Assembly (NCBI RefSeq): GCF_009834125.1
Contig: NZ_CP047146.1
Location: 5,635,501-5,699,500, forward strand
DNA from: Streptomyces sp. GS7
GTDB taxonomy: Bacteria; Actinomycetota; Actinomycetes; Streptomycetales; Streptomycetaceae
Direction: 5' to 3'
Length of the DNA: 64,000 nt
Shown here: in pieces, positions 1 to 9,212 of the stretch
Layout: every line of letters begins with the position of its first letter
Numbering within the stretch: the first letter of the stretch is position 1
Notes under the pieces: generated by a model
Database searches by the model: none
Told to the model about the DNA's origin: nothing
What the model saw: only the letters and a program-made list of their open reading frames with translations
Translations under genes and position numbers: made by a program

Positions 1-2
1 AC

Positions 3-86
3 CGGGACGGTTTCCTGCGCGGCCTCCAGGCTCTGCACGCCGCCCTGCCCGAGCTGTCGCCGCGCAGGGCCGCGGACGGCCGATGA
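3..86 (+). CDS. 3' end of a truncated gene (unknown product)
   Basis: The frame that stops with TGA at 84-86 is open back to the window edge and reads as a plausible helical C-terminus (DGFLRGLQALHAALPEL, then an Arg/Ala-rich tail). Only 27 residues are visible, so no family can be assigned. It converges on the MFS gene that follows on the opposite strand. The call rests only on codon usage and an open frame. Confidence 0.4.
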   Translation, partial: RDGFLRGLQALHAALPELSPRRAADGR

Positions 87-125
87 CGTAGGGAAGGCGC
101 CGGCAGCGGTGACGGACCGGTACCG

Positions 126-1469
126 TCAACTCGCCGCGTTCGGCGGCGTATTGGCCGTCGTGGCGGGCAGACACCCGGAGGGCTCGTACGGCAACCGGGA
201 GCCGGGGCGCAATCCGAGCGCCACCAGGAGGACGGCCACCGCGAGGAACCCGGCCAGCACCGCGAAGCCGGTCAGGCTCGACCCCGTGGCATCGGTGAGC
301 CACCCCACCAGATACGGCCCGGCGAACCCGCCCAGATTGCCCAGGGCGTTGATCAGGCCCATCGCGACCGCCACCGCCTCGAACCGCAGCAGCTGCCCCG
401 GGATCGCCCAGAACGGGCCGTAGGGCGCGTACACCGCGGCGGCCGTGAGACACAGCAACAGCATCCGGGGCAGCGCGCCGTGCACGGCCTGCCCGAGGAG
501 CAGGGCGGCGATCCCGACCACCAGGGGGACGGCCACCGCCTGCCGCCGCCGGCCGGTGCGGTCGGACCAGGCGGCGTTGCCGATCATCGCGACGAGCGCG
601 ACGGTGAACGGGATCGCGGTGAGCAGCCCGACTTCCGTCGGGGAGCCGTTGTGGGTCAGCTCCTTGATGACGGAGGGCAGCCACAGGCTGAAACCGTAGA
701 AGCCGGTGATCCAGAAGAAGTAGACACCGATGAGGACCAGGACCGGCCGCTGCCGGACCGCGTCCCGGTACGAGCCGCCGCCCGCCGGGGACTTGGCGGC
801 CTCGTCGGCGGCGAGCGCCCGCTCCAGGTGGGCGGCCTCGGCCCGGGAGATCCAGCGCGCCTGCGCCGGCCGGTCGGCGACCGTGAACCACCACACCACC
901 GCCCACAGCAGCGGCGGCAGCCCCTGGAGCACGAGCACCCAGCGCCAGCCCGCGTGGTCGAGCATCCAGCCGGACAAGGGCGCCATCAGGACGGAGGACA
1001 GCGGCAGGCAGGCCATCCAGAGCGCGTTGGCGCGGGCCCGTTCGCGCAGCGGGAACCACGAGGCGAGGAGGATCAGCACCGCCGGCCAGACGCCGCCCTC
1101 GAAGAAGCCGAGGACGAAGCGCGCCACGTAGAACTGGCCGCGGGTCCGGACGAGACCGGAGAGCATCGCGGACAGCCCCCAGGCGACCATGAGGATCAGC
1201 ACGGTCTTCCGGGCGCTCCAGCGCTGGGCGAGGACCGCGGCCGGGATCTGCAGGAAGACGTAGCCGACGAAGAAGATGCCGCCGGCGAGCCCCTGGTCGG
1301 CGTGCGAGAGCGCCAGATCGCCGTGCATGTAGGGGAGGATGACGGAGATGTTGTTGCGGTCCAGGTACGCCAGCATGTACATGATCGCGGCGACCGGGAT
1401 GACGTAGGCCCAGCGCCGTGCCGGAATCGGGGGCAGCGGAGCGCCGTCCGCGTGCGGTGCGTCGGTCAT
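126..1469 (-). CDS. MFS transporter, anion:cation symporter (ACS) type
   Basis: A 447-residue membrane protein of the usual length for 12-TM major facilitator proteins. The first helix carries YLDRNNISVILPYM, typical of the ACS group (phthalate, galactonate, tartrate and similar organic anion permeases). A central cytoplasmic loop (about residues 205-245) separates the two six-helix halves, and a DRTGRRR loop follows in the second half. The ATG at 1469 is preferred over an upstream ATG at 1505 because it directly precedes the family-like N-terminus. It probably imports a carboxylate by proton symport across the cytoplasmic membrane. The substrate cannot be read from the sequence and no catabolic genes lie next to it. 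Confidence 0.85.
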   Translation of the reverse strand: MTDAPHADGAPLPPIPARRWAYVIPVAAIMYMLAYLDRNNISVILPYMHGDLALSHADQGLAGGIFFVGYVFLQIPAAVLAQRWSARKTVLILMVAWGLSAMLSGLVRTRGQFYVARFVLGFFEGGVWPAVLILLASWFPLRERARANALWMACLPLSSVLMAPLSGWMLDHAGWRWVLVLQGLPPLLWAVVWWFTVADRPAQARWISRAEAAHLERALAADEAAKSPAGGGSYRDAVRQRPVLVLIGVYFFWITGFYGFSLWLPSVIKELTHNGSPTEVGLLTAIPFTVALVAMIGNAAWSDRTGRRRQAVAVPLVVGIAALLLGQAVHGALPRMLLLCLTAAAVYAPYGPFWAIPGQLLRFEAVAVAMGLINALGNLGGFAGPYLVGWLTDATGSSLTGFAVLAGFLAVAVLLVALGLRPGSRLPYEPSGCLPATTANTPPNAAS

Positions 1470-1535
1470 CGCCCGACCGTCGTCCCGTAGATGCGCTTCA
1501 CGCAACGGGAGGTTAGCAGCCGGCCGCTCTGCCGA

Positions 1536-4247
1536 TCAGGGGCCGTCGGGGGCGGACTCCCCGTCGGACAGCGCCTGTTCGGTCCAGATGACCTTGCCGT
1601 CGCCGGTGTACCGGGTCCCCCACCGCTCGGCCAGCTGCGCGATCAGGAAGAGGCCGCGCCCGCCCTCGTCGGTGGTGGCCGCCTGCCGCAGATGCGGGGA
1701 GGTGCTGCTGCGGTCGGCGACCTCGCAGATCAGCGAGCGGTCCCGGATCAGCCGGACGCGGATGGGGCCGGCGGCGTAGCGGATGGCGTTGGTGACCAGC
1801 TCGCTGAGGATCAGCTCGGTGGTGAACGCCTCGTCGGCCAGCCCCCATTCGATCAGCTTGCGCACGGCGGCGGCGCGCACCTGGGCCACCGCCGAGGGGT
1901 CGGCGGGCACGTCCCAGTCGGCGATCTGCGCGGCGCCGAGCACCCGGGTGCGGGCCACGAGCAGCGCGATGTCGTCGGCCGGGCGGTCCGGCAGCAGCGC
2001 GCCGAGCACCGCCTCGCAGGTCTCCTCCGGTGTGCGGTCGGGGTGTCCGGCGAGCGTACGGCGCAGCAGCGCCATGCCCTCGTCGATGTCCCGGTGGCGG
2101 CCCTCGACCAGTCCGTCGGTATAGAGCACCAGGCTGCTGCCCTCGGGGAGTTCCAGCCGGCAGGTGTCGAAGGGCATCCCGCCCAGCCCCAGGGGCGGGC
2201 CGCCGGGTACGTCGACGAACGCGGCACTGCCGTCCGGGCGCAGCAGCAGCGGCTGGACATGGCCGGCGCGGGCCATGGTGCAGACCCCGGAGGCGGGGTC
2301 GTAGATGGCGTAGAGGCAGGTGGCGCCGGTGACGGACGCCTCGGGGCCGTCGCCGGTGCCCTCGGTGCCCTCGTCCTGGTCGATGCGGGTGACGAGTTCA
2401 TCGAGGTGCCACAGGAGTTCGTCGGGCGGTACGTCCAGGTTCGCGAAGTTGTGGACGGCGGTCCGCAGCCGGCCCATGGTGGCCGCGGCGTGCAGCCCGT
2501 GCCCGACGACGTCGCCGACCACCAGCGCCACCCGGGCCCCGGGCAGCGGGATGATGTCGAACCAGTCGCCGCCGACGCCGCCCAGCCCGCCGAGGCCGGC
2601 CTGGGCCGGCCGGTAGCGGAAGGCGGCCATGACGGCGTTCTGGTCCGGCAGGGCCCGCGGCAGCAGGCTGCGCTGGAGGGTCACCGCCATGGCGTGCTCG
2701 CGCGTGTAGCGCCGGGCGTTGTCGATGCTCACCGCGGCACGGGCGACCAGCTCCTCGGCGAGCGAGAGATCTTCCTCGTCGAACGGCTCGGGGGTGCGCG
2801 AGCGCCAGAAGAGGACCACGCCCAGGATCACGCCGCGGGCGCGCAGCGGAACGGCGATCAGCGAGTGGATGCCGTGAGCGACGATCTGCCGGGCCCGTTC
2901 GGGGTCGTGGTGCTGCCAGCCGGCGAACTCCGCCAGATCGCTGTCCAGGAACGGCTCACCGGCGGGCAGGCGGGCGCCGAGCGCGGTGTGGGGCGCGAAG
3001 CGAATCGGTTCGCCGACCGGGTAGAGCGAGCCGTCGGGCGGTTCGCCGCCGACCGCCGTGCGGCGCATCTCGATGCCGGCGCCGGTGACCGTCGGTTCCT
3101 CGCCGCCGAGGACGGACACGGCCAGGTCGACGGTCGCCAGGTCGCTGAAGCGCGCGGCCCCGAACCCGGCGAGTTCCTCGCAGGTGCGCACCACGTCGAG
3201 GGTGGTGCCGATCTCGGTACCCGCGTCGTAGAGCAGCTTCAGCCGCCCGCGGGCCACGTCGGCGCGGCCGGTGACGGCCTGCAGCTCGGTGGTGTCGCGC
3301 AGGGTGGTGACGCTGCCGGGCGGGCCGCCGTCCTGGTCGGTCGACCGCTGGTTGACGGCTAGCAGGCGCTCCCCGACGGGGTGGACCTCGTCGGTGACGG
3401 TCCGGCCGGACTCCAGCAGGCCGGCGGTGGCCGGGTCCAGTCCCAGGTCGGCGACCTGGCGTCCTTCGACGTCCGGCGGGAGGTCGAGCAGCCGGCGCGC
3501 CTCGTCGTTGGCGAGGACCAGCCGCCCGTCGCCGCGGACGATGATCACCCCTTCGCGGACCGCGTGCAGCACCGCGTCGTGGTGCTCGTACATGCGGGTC
3601 ATCTCGGCGGGTCCCAGGCCGTGGGTCTGCCGGCGCAGCCGCCGGGTGACCAGGGCCGTACCTCCGGTGGTGAGCAGCAGGACGCCGGCCGCCGAGCCGA
3701 AGAGCAGCGGGAACTGCTCGTTGACGACCCCGCTCACCTTGCTGATGGTGATGCCGGCGGAGACCAGTCCGACGACGTTGCCGCCGTGCCCGAAGACCGG
3801 CACCACGGCCTGGACGAGCGGGCCGATGGTGCCGGTGACCTGCTCGGTGACGACGACTCCACGCACCGCGGGCTGGAAGGTGCCGACGAACTTCTTGCCG
3901 ATGCGGTTGGGGATCGGGTGGGTGTAGCGGATGCCGTCGGTGTTCATGACGACGACGAAGTCGACGCCGGAGCCGCGGCGGGCGGCCTCCGCCCGGGGCT
4001 GGAGGGCGGCGGTCGGGTCCGGGCTCTTGAGGGCGGCTTCGAGGCCGGGGGAACTGGCGAAGGTCTGGGCGACGGCGAGCGATCTGTTCCGGGCCTCGCG
4101 CTCCGAGTCGGACCCGGACTGCAGCACGAGGGCCGCAATGGCGGCGGCGACGAGCAGGACCACGATCGCCACCTGCAGGAGAAAGACCTGACCTGCGACA
4201 GTTCGCATCCGCAGAACCGAACGCGGGCGGCCGTAGCGTCCGGCCAT
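1536..4247 (-). CDS. Membrane sensor SpoIIE-type PP2C phosphatase with Cache, PAS, GAF and HATPase domains
   Basis: A 903-residue signalling protein. A TM helix near residues 22-44 and another near 180-200 bracket an extracytoplasmic sensor of the CitA/DcuS (single Cache) type. PAS (about 220-320) and GAF (about 335-500) domains follow. The PP2C core contains GGDWFDIIPLPG and VVGDVVGHG near residues 560-580, which supply the metal-binding acidic residues. An RsbW-like HATPase sits at the C-terminus (ELVTNAIRYAAG near 815). Such proteins control partner-switching: the kinase domain phosphorylates and the phosphatase dephosphorylates anti-anti-sigma factors. No anti-sigma or STAS gene is adjacent, so its target is elsewhere. 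It is transcribed away from the hypothetical gene at 4653. Confidence 0.9.
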   Translation of the reverse strand: MAGRYGRPRSVLRMRTVAGQVFLLQVAIVVLLVAAAIAALVLQSGSDSEREARNRSLAVAQTFASSPGLEAALKSPDPTAALQPRAEAARRGSGVDFVVVMNTDGIRYTHPIPNRIGKKFVGTFQPAVRGVVVTEQVTGTIGPLVQAVVPVFGHGGNVVGLVSAGITISKVSGVVNEQFPLLFGSAAGVLLLTTGGTALVTRRLRRQTHGLGPAEMTRMYEHHDAVLHAVREGVIIVRGDGRLVLANDEARRLLDLPPDVEGRQVADLGLDPATAGLLESGRTVTDEVHPVGERLLAVNQRSTDQDGGPPGSVTTLRDTTELQAVTGRADVARGRLKLLYDAGTEIGTTLDVVRTCEELAGFGAARFSDLATVDLAVSVLGGEEPTVTGAGIEMRRTAVGGEPPDGSLYPVGEPIRFAPHTALGARLPAGEPFLDSDLAEFAGWQHHDPERARQIVAHGIHSLIAVPLRARGVILGVVLFWRSRTPEPFDEEDLSLAEELVARAAVSIDNARRYTREHAMAVTLQRSLLPRALPDQNAVMAAFRYRPAQAGLGGLGGVGGDWFDIIPLPGARVALVVGDVVGHGLHAAATMGRLRTAVHNFANLDVPPDELLWHLDELVTRIDQDEGTEGTGDGPEASVTGATCLYAIYDPASGVCTMARAGHVQPLLLRPDGSAAFVDVPGGPPLGLGGMPFDTCRLELPEGSSLVLYTDGLVEGRHRDIDEGMALLRRTLAGHPDRTPEETCEAVLGALLPDRPADDIALLVARTRVLGAAQIADWDVPADPSAVAQVRAAAVRKLIEWGLADEAFTTELILSELVTNAIRYAAGPIRVRLIRDRSLICEVADRSSTSPHLRQAATTDEGGRGLFLIAQLAERWGTRYTGDGKVIWTEQALSDGESAPDGP

Positions 4248-4652
4248 GTCCTCTTTCTACACCTCCCGCATACGGTGGGCGAGCTGCACATCGCGCAGCG
4301 CAGCGGCCGTGGGCCGCCGCGCGACGGTCGGTGCACAGGCGTCGGAGGACGATGATCCCGTGGCCGCGGCCCGGGCACCAGGGGGCCAGTAAACCAGCGG
4401 GTATGTTTCAGGGCTACGGGTCTGCGGTAGACGTGCGGGCCGCGATAACGCGGCGGGAGCCCCTTGCGTGTAACTCTTCCCACAGGCCCGGACGGTTGCG
4501 GCGGCCCTCCGGATCTGCCGCGCGATCATGGCGTTTCGGGCAACACGCCTGGTCAGGGGCGCTTGCTCAGGAGTCGGATGCGGCGCGGGGCGCCCGGACG
4601 GGGCCGGGGGGCGGCCTCCGGGCCGGCGGGCGCGTATGAGACGTTCGTGGGC
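4248..4652. other. Divergent intergenic region, no gene recognised
   Basis: A 405-bp gap between two divergently oriented genes must hold both promoters. No ORF with family-like sequence, no tRNA and no clear palindromic operator was seen. The short open frames here are ordinary GC-rich shadows. Confidence 0.5.
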
Positions 4653-4991
4653 ATGCGTATTGCAGAGGACATCCGTGCCGGGGCGGCCGAGCTGATCGAC
4701 CACCTTGTGCGCGGACTGTGGAAGCCCAACGACGCCGACCGGCAGACCGCCGTCGCGTTGTACCGCTTCCTGGAGACGGGGCTGCCGCTGAACGGCGAGC
4801 AGATCCGTTCCGCCCTCGCGCACCCGCAGCCGGCGGCGCCGGCCAGCGCGGGACTGGTGGGGCTGCTGGGGGCGACCGCCGGCCTCCTCGACGACACGGA
4901 CGTGGCCGACGGCCCCGCCGGGCGGGATGCCGTCGACCACGTGTGCCTGCTGCTGGACGCGCTCGCCCTCTCCCGGCCCGGCGGCCGGTAG
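4653..4991 (+). CDS. Small hypothetical protein
   Basis: A 112-residue, mostly helical, acidic protein of unknown function (starts MRIAEDIRAGAAEL, ends RPGGR). It has no signal peptide, TM segment or cysteine-rich motif. The frame is open further upstream to 4464, but the extension is Gly/Arg-rich and unlike protein, so ATG 4653 was chosen even though the ribosome-binding site is weak. It converges on the amino-acid permease that ends at 5002. The regular alternation of helices and the codon bias support a real gene, but no function can be proposed. Confidence 0.6.
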   Translation: MRIAEDIRAGAAELIDHLVRGLWKPNDADRQTAVALYRFLETGLPLNGEQIRSALAHPQPAAPASAGLVGLLGATAGLLDDTDVADGPAGRDAVDHVCLLLDALALSRPGGR

Positions 4992-5001
4992 AAGGGGCCG
5001 C

Positions 5002-6441
5002 TCAGACCCGCGGCGCCTCGGCGGCCAGGTCGTCCTCCGGGACGGTGATCACCCAGTGGCTGTCCTGCCGCGGGCGGAGGTAGACCGCCCAGTACACCGC
5101 CGCCGCGGCGACCACGCCGCCGGTGATCAGCAGGCTGACGGCGCTCTGCTGGCACAGCACCCAGGCCAGTACGACGACCAGCAGGGCGGGGATCGCCGGC
5201 CACAGCGGCATCCGCCAGGCGAGGCGGTGCCTGTGCTCCCCGCGGCGGGAGACCAGGGCGCCCAGCGCGACGAAGACGTACATGCCGGCGACGGCCACGC
5301 CGGTGACCTCGTTCAGCATGTCCAGCTTGGCGAAGCAGAGCGCGGCGCCGGGAACGCCCACCGCGAGGGTGGCCGCCCAGGGGGAGCCGAAGCGCTTGCC
5401 GACGTGCGAGAAGATCCGGTTGACCGGGGTCGGCCAGGCCGCGTCGCGCGCCGAGGAGAAGACCACCCGGGAGTTCTGGATCACCATGACGATCGCCGCG
5501 TTGATGATCGCCAGGGCGATGCAGAGGCTGACGAAGGTGCCGACGGCGGAGTTGCTCCAGGTCTGCACCATGCCGGCGATGTCACCGGCGCCGAGGGTCT
5601 TGAGGTCGGGGGCGCCGAGCGTGATGGCGACGACCGGGATCAGCACGACGGCGGCGCCGATGGCGAGGGTCCACAGCACGGTGCGGGAGACATTGCGCCG
5701 CGGGTTCTCCATCTCCTCGGCGAGGTACACGGCGGTGGAGAAGCCCTGGAGGATGAAGAGCGCGGTGGCCAGTCCGGTCACCATCAGCCCGGCGGTGACG
5801 GCCGTACTGGTGCCGTGCCCGGCGTCCATGACGGGGTGGATGAGGGTGGCCGCGGACCGGTGGGGGTGGGTGAAGCCGAGGAACGCGACGAGCGCGCTGG
5901 CCACGACCTCCAGGACGAGGAAGATGCCGGTGATCCACGCGTTGGCGCGCAGGTCGAGCAGGCCCATGGCGGTGGCCAGCAGCATCACGCCGGCGGCGGT
6001 GTACTGCGGATCGAGGTGCACGAGCGGCGCCAGGTAGTCGGCGGTGCCCAGCGCGATGATGGGCGGCACGATCATGACGACGATCAGCGAGAGCACGAAG
6101 ACCAGCCAGCCGGCGAGCCGGCCCATCAGGGTGCCGACCATCGCGTACTCGCCGCCGGAGCTCGGGACGAGGGTGCCCAACTCGGAGTAGGTGAAGGCCA
6201 CTCCGACGCACAGCAGGCCCGCGATGGCGATGGTCAGGGCCGTTCCGGTACCGAGTGTGGCGAACGAGCCCGGCACGATCACGAACAGCGAGGACGCCGG
6301 GGTGAGGCAGGACAGCGTGAGCAGGGTGCCGCCGACCACACCGATCGAGCGGGTGAGTCGGGGGGTGTCCGCCGCTGTCGCACTGCGGGTGTCCGGCTCC
6401 GAAGCTGCGGTGGCAACAGGCGTGTAGGGCATATCGGTCAT
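5002..6441 (-). CDS. APC-superfamily amino acid permease
   Basis: A 479-residue permease with about 12 hydrophobic segments. It begins after a short Ala/Thr-rich cytoplasmic tail with IGVVGGTLLTLSCLTPASSL. The signature helix-1 break and the EMENPRRNVSRTVLW loop, which follows the sodium/proton-coupled helix 6, are typical of the amino acid-polyamine-organocation family. The start at 6441 (MTDMPYTP) fits better than the longer frame to 6552, whose extension is not membrane-protein-like. It probably imports an amino acid or polyamine; the substrate is not predictable from sequence alone. Confidence 0.85.
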   Translation of the reverse strand: MTDMPYTPVATAASEPDTRSATAADTPRLTRSIGVVGGTLLTLSCLTPASSLFVIVPGSFATLGTGTALTIAIAGLLCVGVAFTYSELGTLVPSSGGEYAMVGTLMGRLAGWLVFVLSLIVVMIVPPIIALGTADYLAPLVHLDPQYTAAGVMLLATAMGLLDLRANAWITGIFLVLEVVASALVAFLGFTHPHRSAATLIHPVMDAGHGTSTAVTAGLMVTGLATALFILQGFSTAVYLAEEMENPRRNVSRTVLWTLAIGAAVVLIPVVAITLGAPDLKTLGAGDIAGMVQTWSNSAVGTFVSLCIALAIINAAIVMVIQNSRVVFSSARDAAWPTPVNRIFSHVGKRFGSPWAATLAVGVPGAALCFAKLDMLNEVTGVAVAGMYVFVALGALVSRRGEHRHRLAWRMPLWPAIPALLVVVLAWVLCQQSAVSLLITGGVVAAAAVYWAVYLRPRQDSHWVITVPEDDLAAEAPRV

Positions 6442-6746
6442 CCGTGTCCCATCAGTGCTGGAGGCAGGAAGGGGTGGCACATACAAGGCGGAGTGCCGTA
6501 AAGCGGTCGGACCGGATGAATCGCCGGGTCCGCTTCGGTGACCGGAATACAACCGCCGTCGTCGACTCCCGTCAAGGTCTTGTTAAGACACCGAGACAAC
6601 GAAATCCGCAGCCAACGCCGGACCAGAACGCCCCAATCCATGCGAGAGCAGCGCTGTCACCGCGAATTCCGCTGACCTTGGCGAGCTGCGGATTCCCCTG
6701 TGGGGCGCGGGGGCGGGCGGCGTTTTTTGCGGGCGCAATACGGCCG
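6442..6746. other. Intergenic region, no gene recognised
   Basis: A 305-bp gap between two same-strand (minus) genes: the 3' end of the PAS/GAF phosphatase and the start of the permease. It should contain the permease promoter. No convincing hairpin terminator, operator or small ORF was found. Confidence 0.45.
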
Positions 6747-8831
6747 TCAGTCGCCGCGGCGCCCGATTCGCGCCACGAGCAGCGCGACGTCGTCGTGATC
6801 GTTGCCGCGCCGCAGCACGCTCAGGAGGCGGTCGCACAGCTCCTCCAGCGGCCGTTCGGGCTCGGCGAGCAGGCCGAGGAGGATGTCCAGGCGGACGTCG
6901 ATGGGCTGGTCGCGGGTCTCGATCAGCCCGTCCGTGTAGAGCACCACCTGGTCGCCCTCGCGCAGCGGCACGGTGGTCTGCTCGAAGGGCACCCCGCCCA
7001 CGCCGAGCGGGGCGCCGGTCGGCAGGTCGAGCAGCTCGGGCGGCCGGCCGGGACGTACCACGACCGGCGGGAGGTGACCCGCGACGGCGATCCGGCATTC
7101 CTCGCGGTGCGGGTCGTGGACGGCGTACAGGCAGGTCGCGAAGGCCGGATCGAGGCCGCCGGCGATGTGGTCGAGGTGGCGCAGCACCTCGTCGGGCTCC
7201 AGATCGAGATCGGCCAGCGCGCGGATGGTGGTGCGCAACTGCCCCATGGTGGCGGCGGCGTTGATACCGCTGCCCATCACGTCGCCGACGACCAGCGCGG
7301 TCTTGTCGCCGGCGATCGGGATGACGTCGAACCAGTCGCCGCCGACCTCACTGGCCGCCTGGGCGGGCTGGTAGCGGAAGCCGATCTCCATGGCGGTGGG
7401 CTGCAGCGGACGGTGGTTCATCAGATGCCGCTGGAGGGTGAGCGCGGTGCGCCGTTCGCTCTGGTACGAGCGGGCGTTGTCGATGCACACCGCCGCGCGG
7501 GCGGCCAGCTCGACGGCGAGCACCGCATCGTCGTCGTCGAACGGCACCTCGTTGCCGATGCGGTACAGCGACAGCGTGCCGAGGACCTCGCCGCGGGCGA
7601 TCAGCGGCACCGCCAGATAGGAGTGCAGCCCGGCCGCCCGCAGCAGCTCGGCGCCCTCCCCGTCGGCGGCGATCCGCGGCAGGTCCCCCGGGCCCACCCG
7701 GGAGACCAGCACCGGGCGGGCCTCGGTGACGGCGCGGGTGATCAGCCGGTCGGCGCCGTACGAGGCGAGCTCCCCGGTCGGGTCGGCGGCACGCACCGCG
7801 GGTGTCTCGCCGGACGTGGAGACCGCCAGCGCCCGGAAGCGGGCGGCGCCGTCGCGGCCGACCGCGGCGGGGCGGCGGCCGTCCAGCACGGTGTCGAGGA
7901 CGTCGACGGCGGCCAGGTCGGCGAGTTCCGGCACGATGACGTCGGCGAGTTCACGGGCGGTCTGGTGGACGTCGAGGGTGGTGCCGACGGTCGCGGAGGC
8001 GTCCGCGATCACCGCGAGCCGGCGCCGGGCGCGGGCGGCCTCGGTGGCGGCCCGGTGCTGCTCGGTGACGTCCACGACCGAGGTCGCGAGGCCCAGCACC
8101 CGGCCGTTGGGGTCCTCCAGTCGGTAGTACGACACCGTCCACGCCTGGTCGGTGTCGGGATGGCCGGCGGTGCGGCCGAGGGTGAACTGGTCGATCAGCG
8201 GCCGGCCGGTGGCCAGCACCTCGCCCATCCGCTCCACGATGACGTCGGTGTCCAGGAAGGACAGCGCCTCCCGGACGTGGCGGCCGACGTGCTGCTCCGC
8301 GGGCAGGTCGTTGAGCCGCTCCAGCGCCGGGTTGACCATCACGAACCGCAGATCGGTGTCGAGCACCGCGAGTCCGATCGGCGACTGGGCCACGAGGCGG
8401 ACGGAGAGCGCCAGGTCCCGCTCCACCCGCCGGAGCACGGCCTGGTCGGTGGCGATGCCCAGGGCGTAGGACTCGCCGCGCTCGTCCAGCAGCCGCATGT
8501 TGCGGAACTCGACCAGCCGGACGCTGCCGTCCTTGTGCTGGACGGGGAAGACGCCGGCCCAGCTCCCGCTGCCGGCCATGACCTCGGAGAACAGCTGCAG
8601 GACGAGATCGACGTGCTCCGGAGGGACCAGCAGCGGGGCCGCGTACCGACCCAGCGCCTCCTCGGCGGTCCAGCCGAACAGCTCCTCGGCCTGGGGGCTC
8701 CACAGCGTGATCCGGCCCTTCGCGTCCAGCATCACGGCAGCCACACCCAGGACGTCGAGCAGCCCGCCGGGCTGCGACGGTCCGGCTCCGACCGGGACGG
8801 CGCGCTCGGGGAACGCGTCGGTCGCACCCAT
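6747..8831 (-). CDS. PAS-PAS-GAF SpoIIE-type PP2C phosphatase
   Basis: A 694-residue soluble phosphatase. Two PAS domains (about residues 25-140 and 150-270) are followed by a GAF domain (about 290-450) and a SpoIIE/PP2C core with GGDWFDVIPIAG and VVGDVMGSG near residues 495-520. It lacks the membrane sensor and HATPase of the protein at 1536-4247. The frame stays open for a further 1.7 kb upstream, but a strong GGAAGGAG ribosome-binding site 8-9 nt before ATG 8831 and the start of recognisable PAS homology fix the start. It presumably dephosphorylates a STAS-domain anti-anti-sigma factor in response to ligands sensed by PAS/GAF. No sigma-factor regulator is adjacent. Confidence 0.88.
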   Translation of the reverse strand: MGATDAFPERAVPVGAGPSQPGGLLDVLGVAAVMLDAKGRITLWSPQAEELFGWTAEEALGRYAAPLLVPPEHVDLVLQLFSEVMAGSGSWAGVFPVQHKDGSVRLVEFRNMRLLDERGESYALGIATDQAVLRRVERDLALSVRLVAQSPIGLAVLDTDLRFVMVNPALERLNDLPAEQHVGRHVREALSFLDTDVIVERMGEVLATGRPLIDQFTLGRTAGHPDTDQAWTVSYYRLEDPNGRVLGLATSVVDVTEQHRAATEAARARRRLAVIADASATVGTTLDVHQTARELADVIVPELADLAAVDVLDTVLDGRRPAAVGRDGAARFRALAVSTSGETPAVRAADPTGELASYGADRLITRAVTEARPVLVSRVGPGDLPRIAADGEGAELLRAAGLHSYLAVPLIARGEVLGTLSLYRIGNEVPFDDDDAVLAVELAARAAVCIDNARSYQSERRTALTLQRHLMNHRPLQPTAMEIGFRYQPAQAASEVGGDWFDVIPIAGDKTALVVGDVMGSGINAAATMGQLRTTIRALADLDLEPDEVLRHLDHIAGGLDPAFATCLYAVHDPHREECRIAVAGHLPPVVVRPGRPPELLDLPTGAPLGVGGVPFEQTTVPLREGDQVVLYTDGLIETRDQPIDVRLDILLGLLAEPERPLEELCDRLLSVLRRGNDHDDVALLVARIGRRGD

Positions 8832-9128
8832 CCAGGCACTCCTTCCGCCGGTCTCCGGGGACCGACAGCCGTGGCGCTCCGTGCACCGGCCGACTCTCGC
8901 CGTGCTGCCGCTGCCCTCCATCATCCCTCCACACGGGACGGCCGCGCCCCCACACACATGGCGAGCGAGATCCACAAGGGGTGGGCCCGTACCGGATGGA
9001 GCATTATGCGTCGCCCTCCGCCAGGTCGGCGACCTCGTTGGCGATATTGGTCCGGCCTCCCGCGACGGCACAACGCCCGCGCCCGACCTCCCGACTTGGA
9101 GATGTGGATCTCTTGGGACTACCCTGAC

Positions 9129-9151
9129 ATTAGTTGCTAGGGGCAACCAAT
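9129..9151. promoter_or_regulatory. MarR-like palindromic operator
   Basis: Nine-base inverted arms, ATTAGTTGC and GCAACCAAT, are separated by five bases (TAGGG) and have one mismatch. The GTTGC-N5-GCAAC core resembles MarR/SlyA-type sites. It lies 62 bp before the acyl-CoA synthetase start in the 381-bp gap 8832-9212, in unusually AT-rich DNA. Nothing else was recognised in that gap. No MarR gene is adjacent, so the regulator is unknown. Confidence 0.4.
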
Positions 9152-9212
9152 AATGGAATTTCGCACCACCGGCGTACCCCCATACGCCGCCGGGGTCAGG
9201 AGGAATCCGTCG

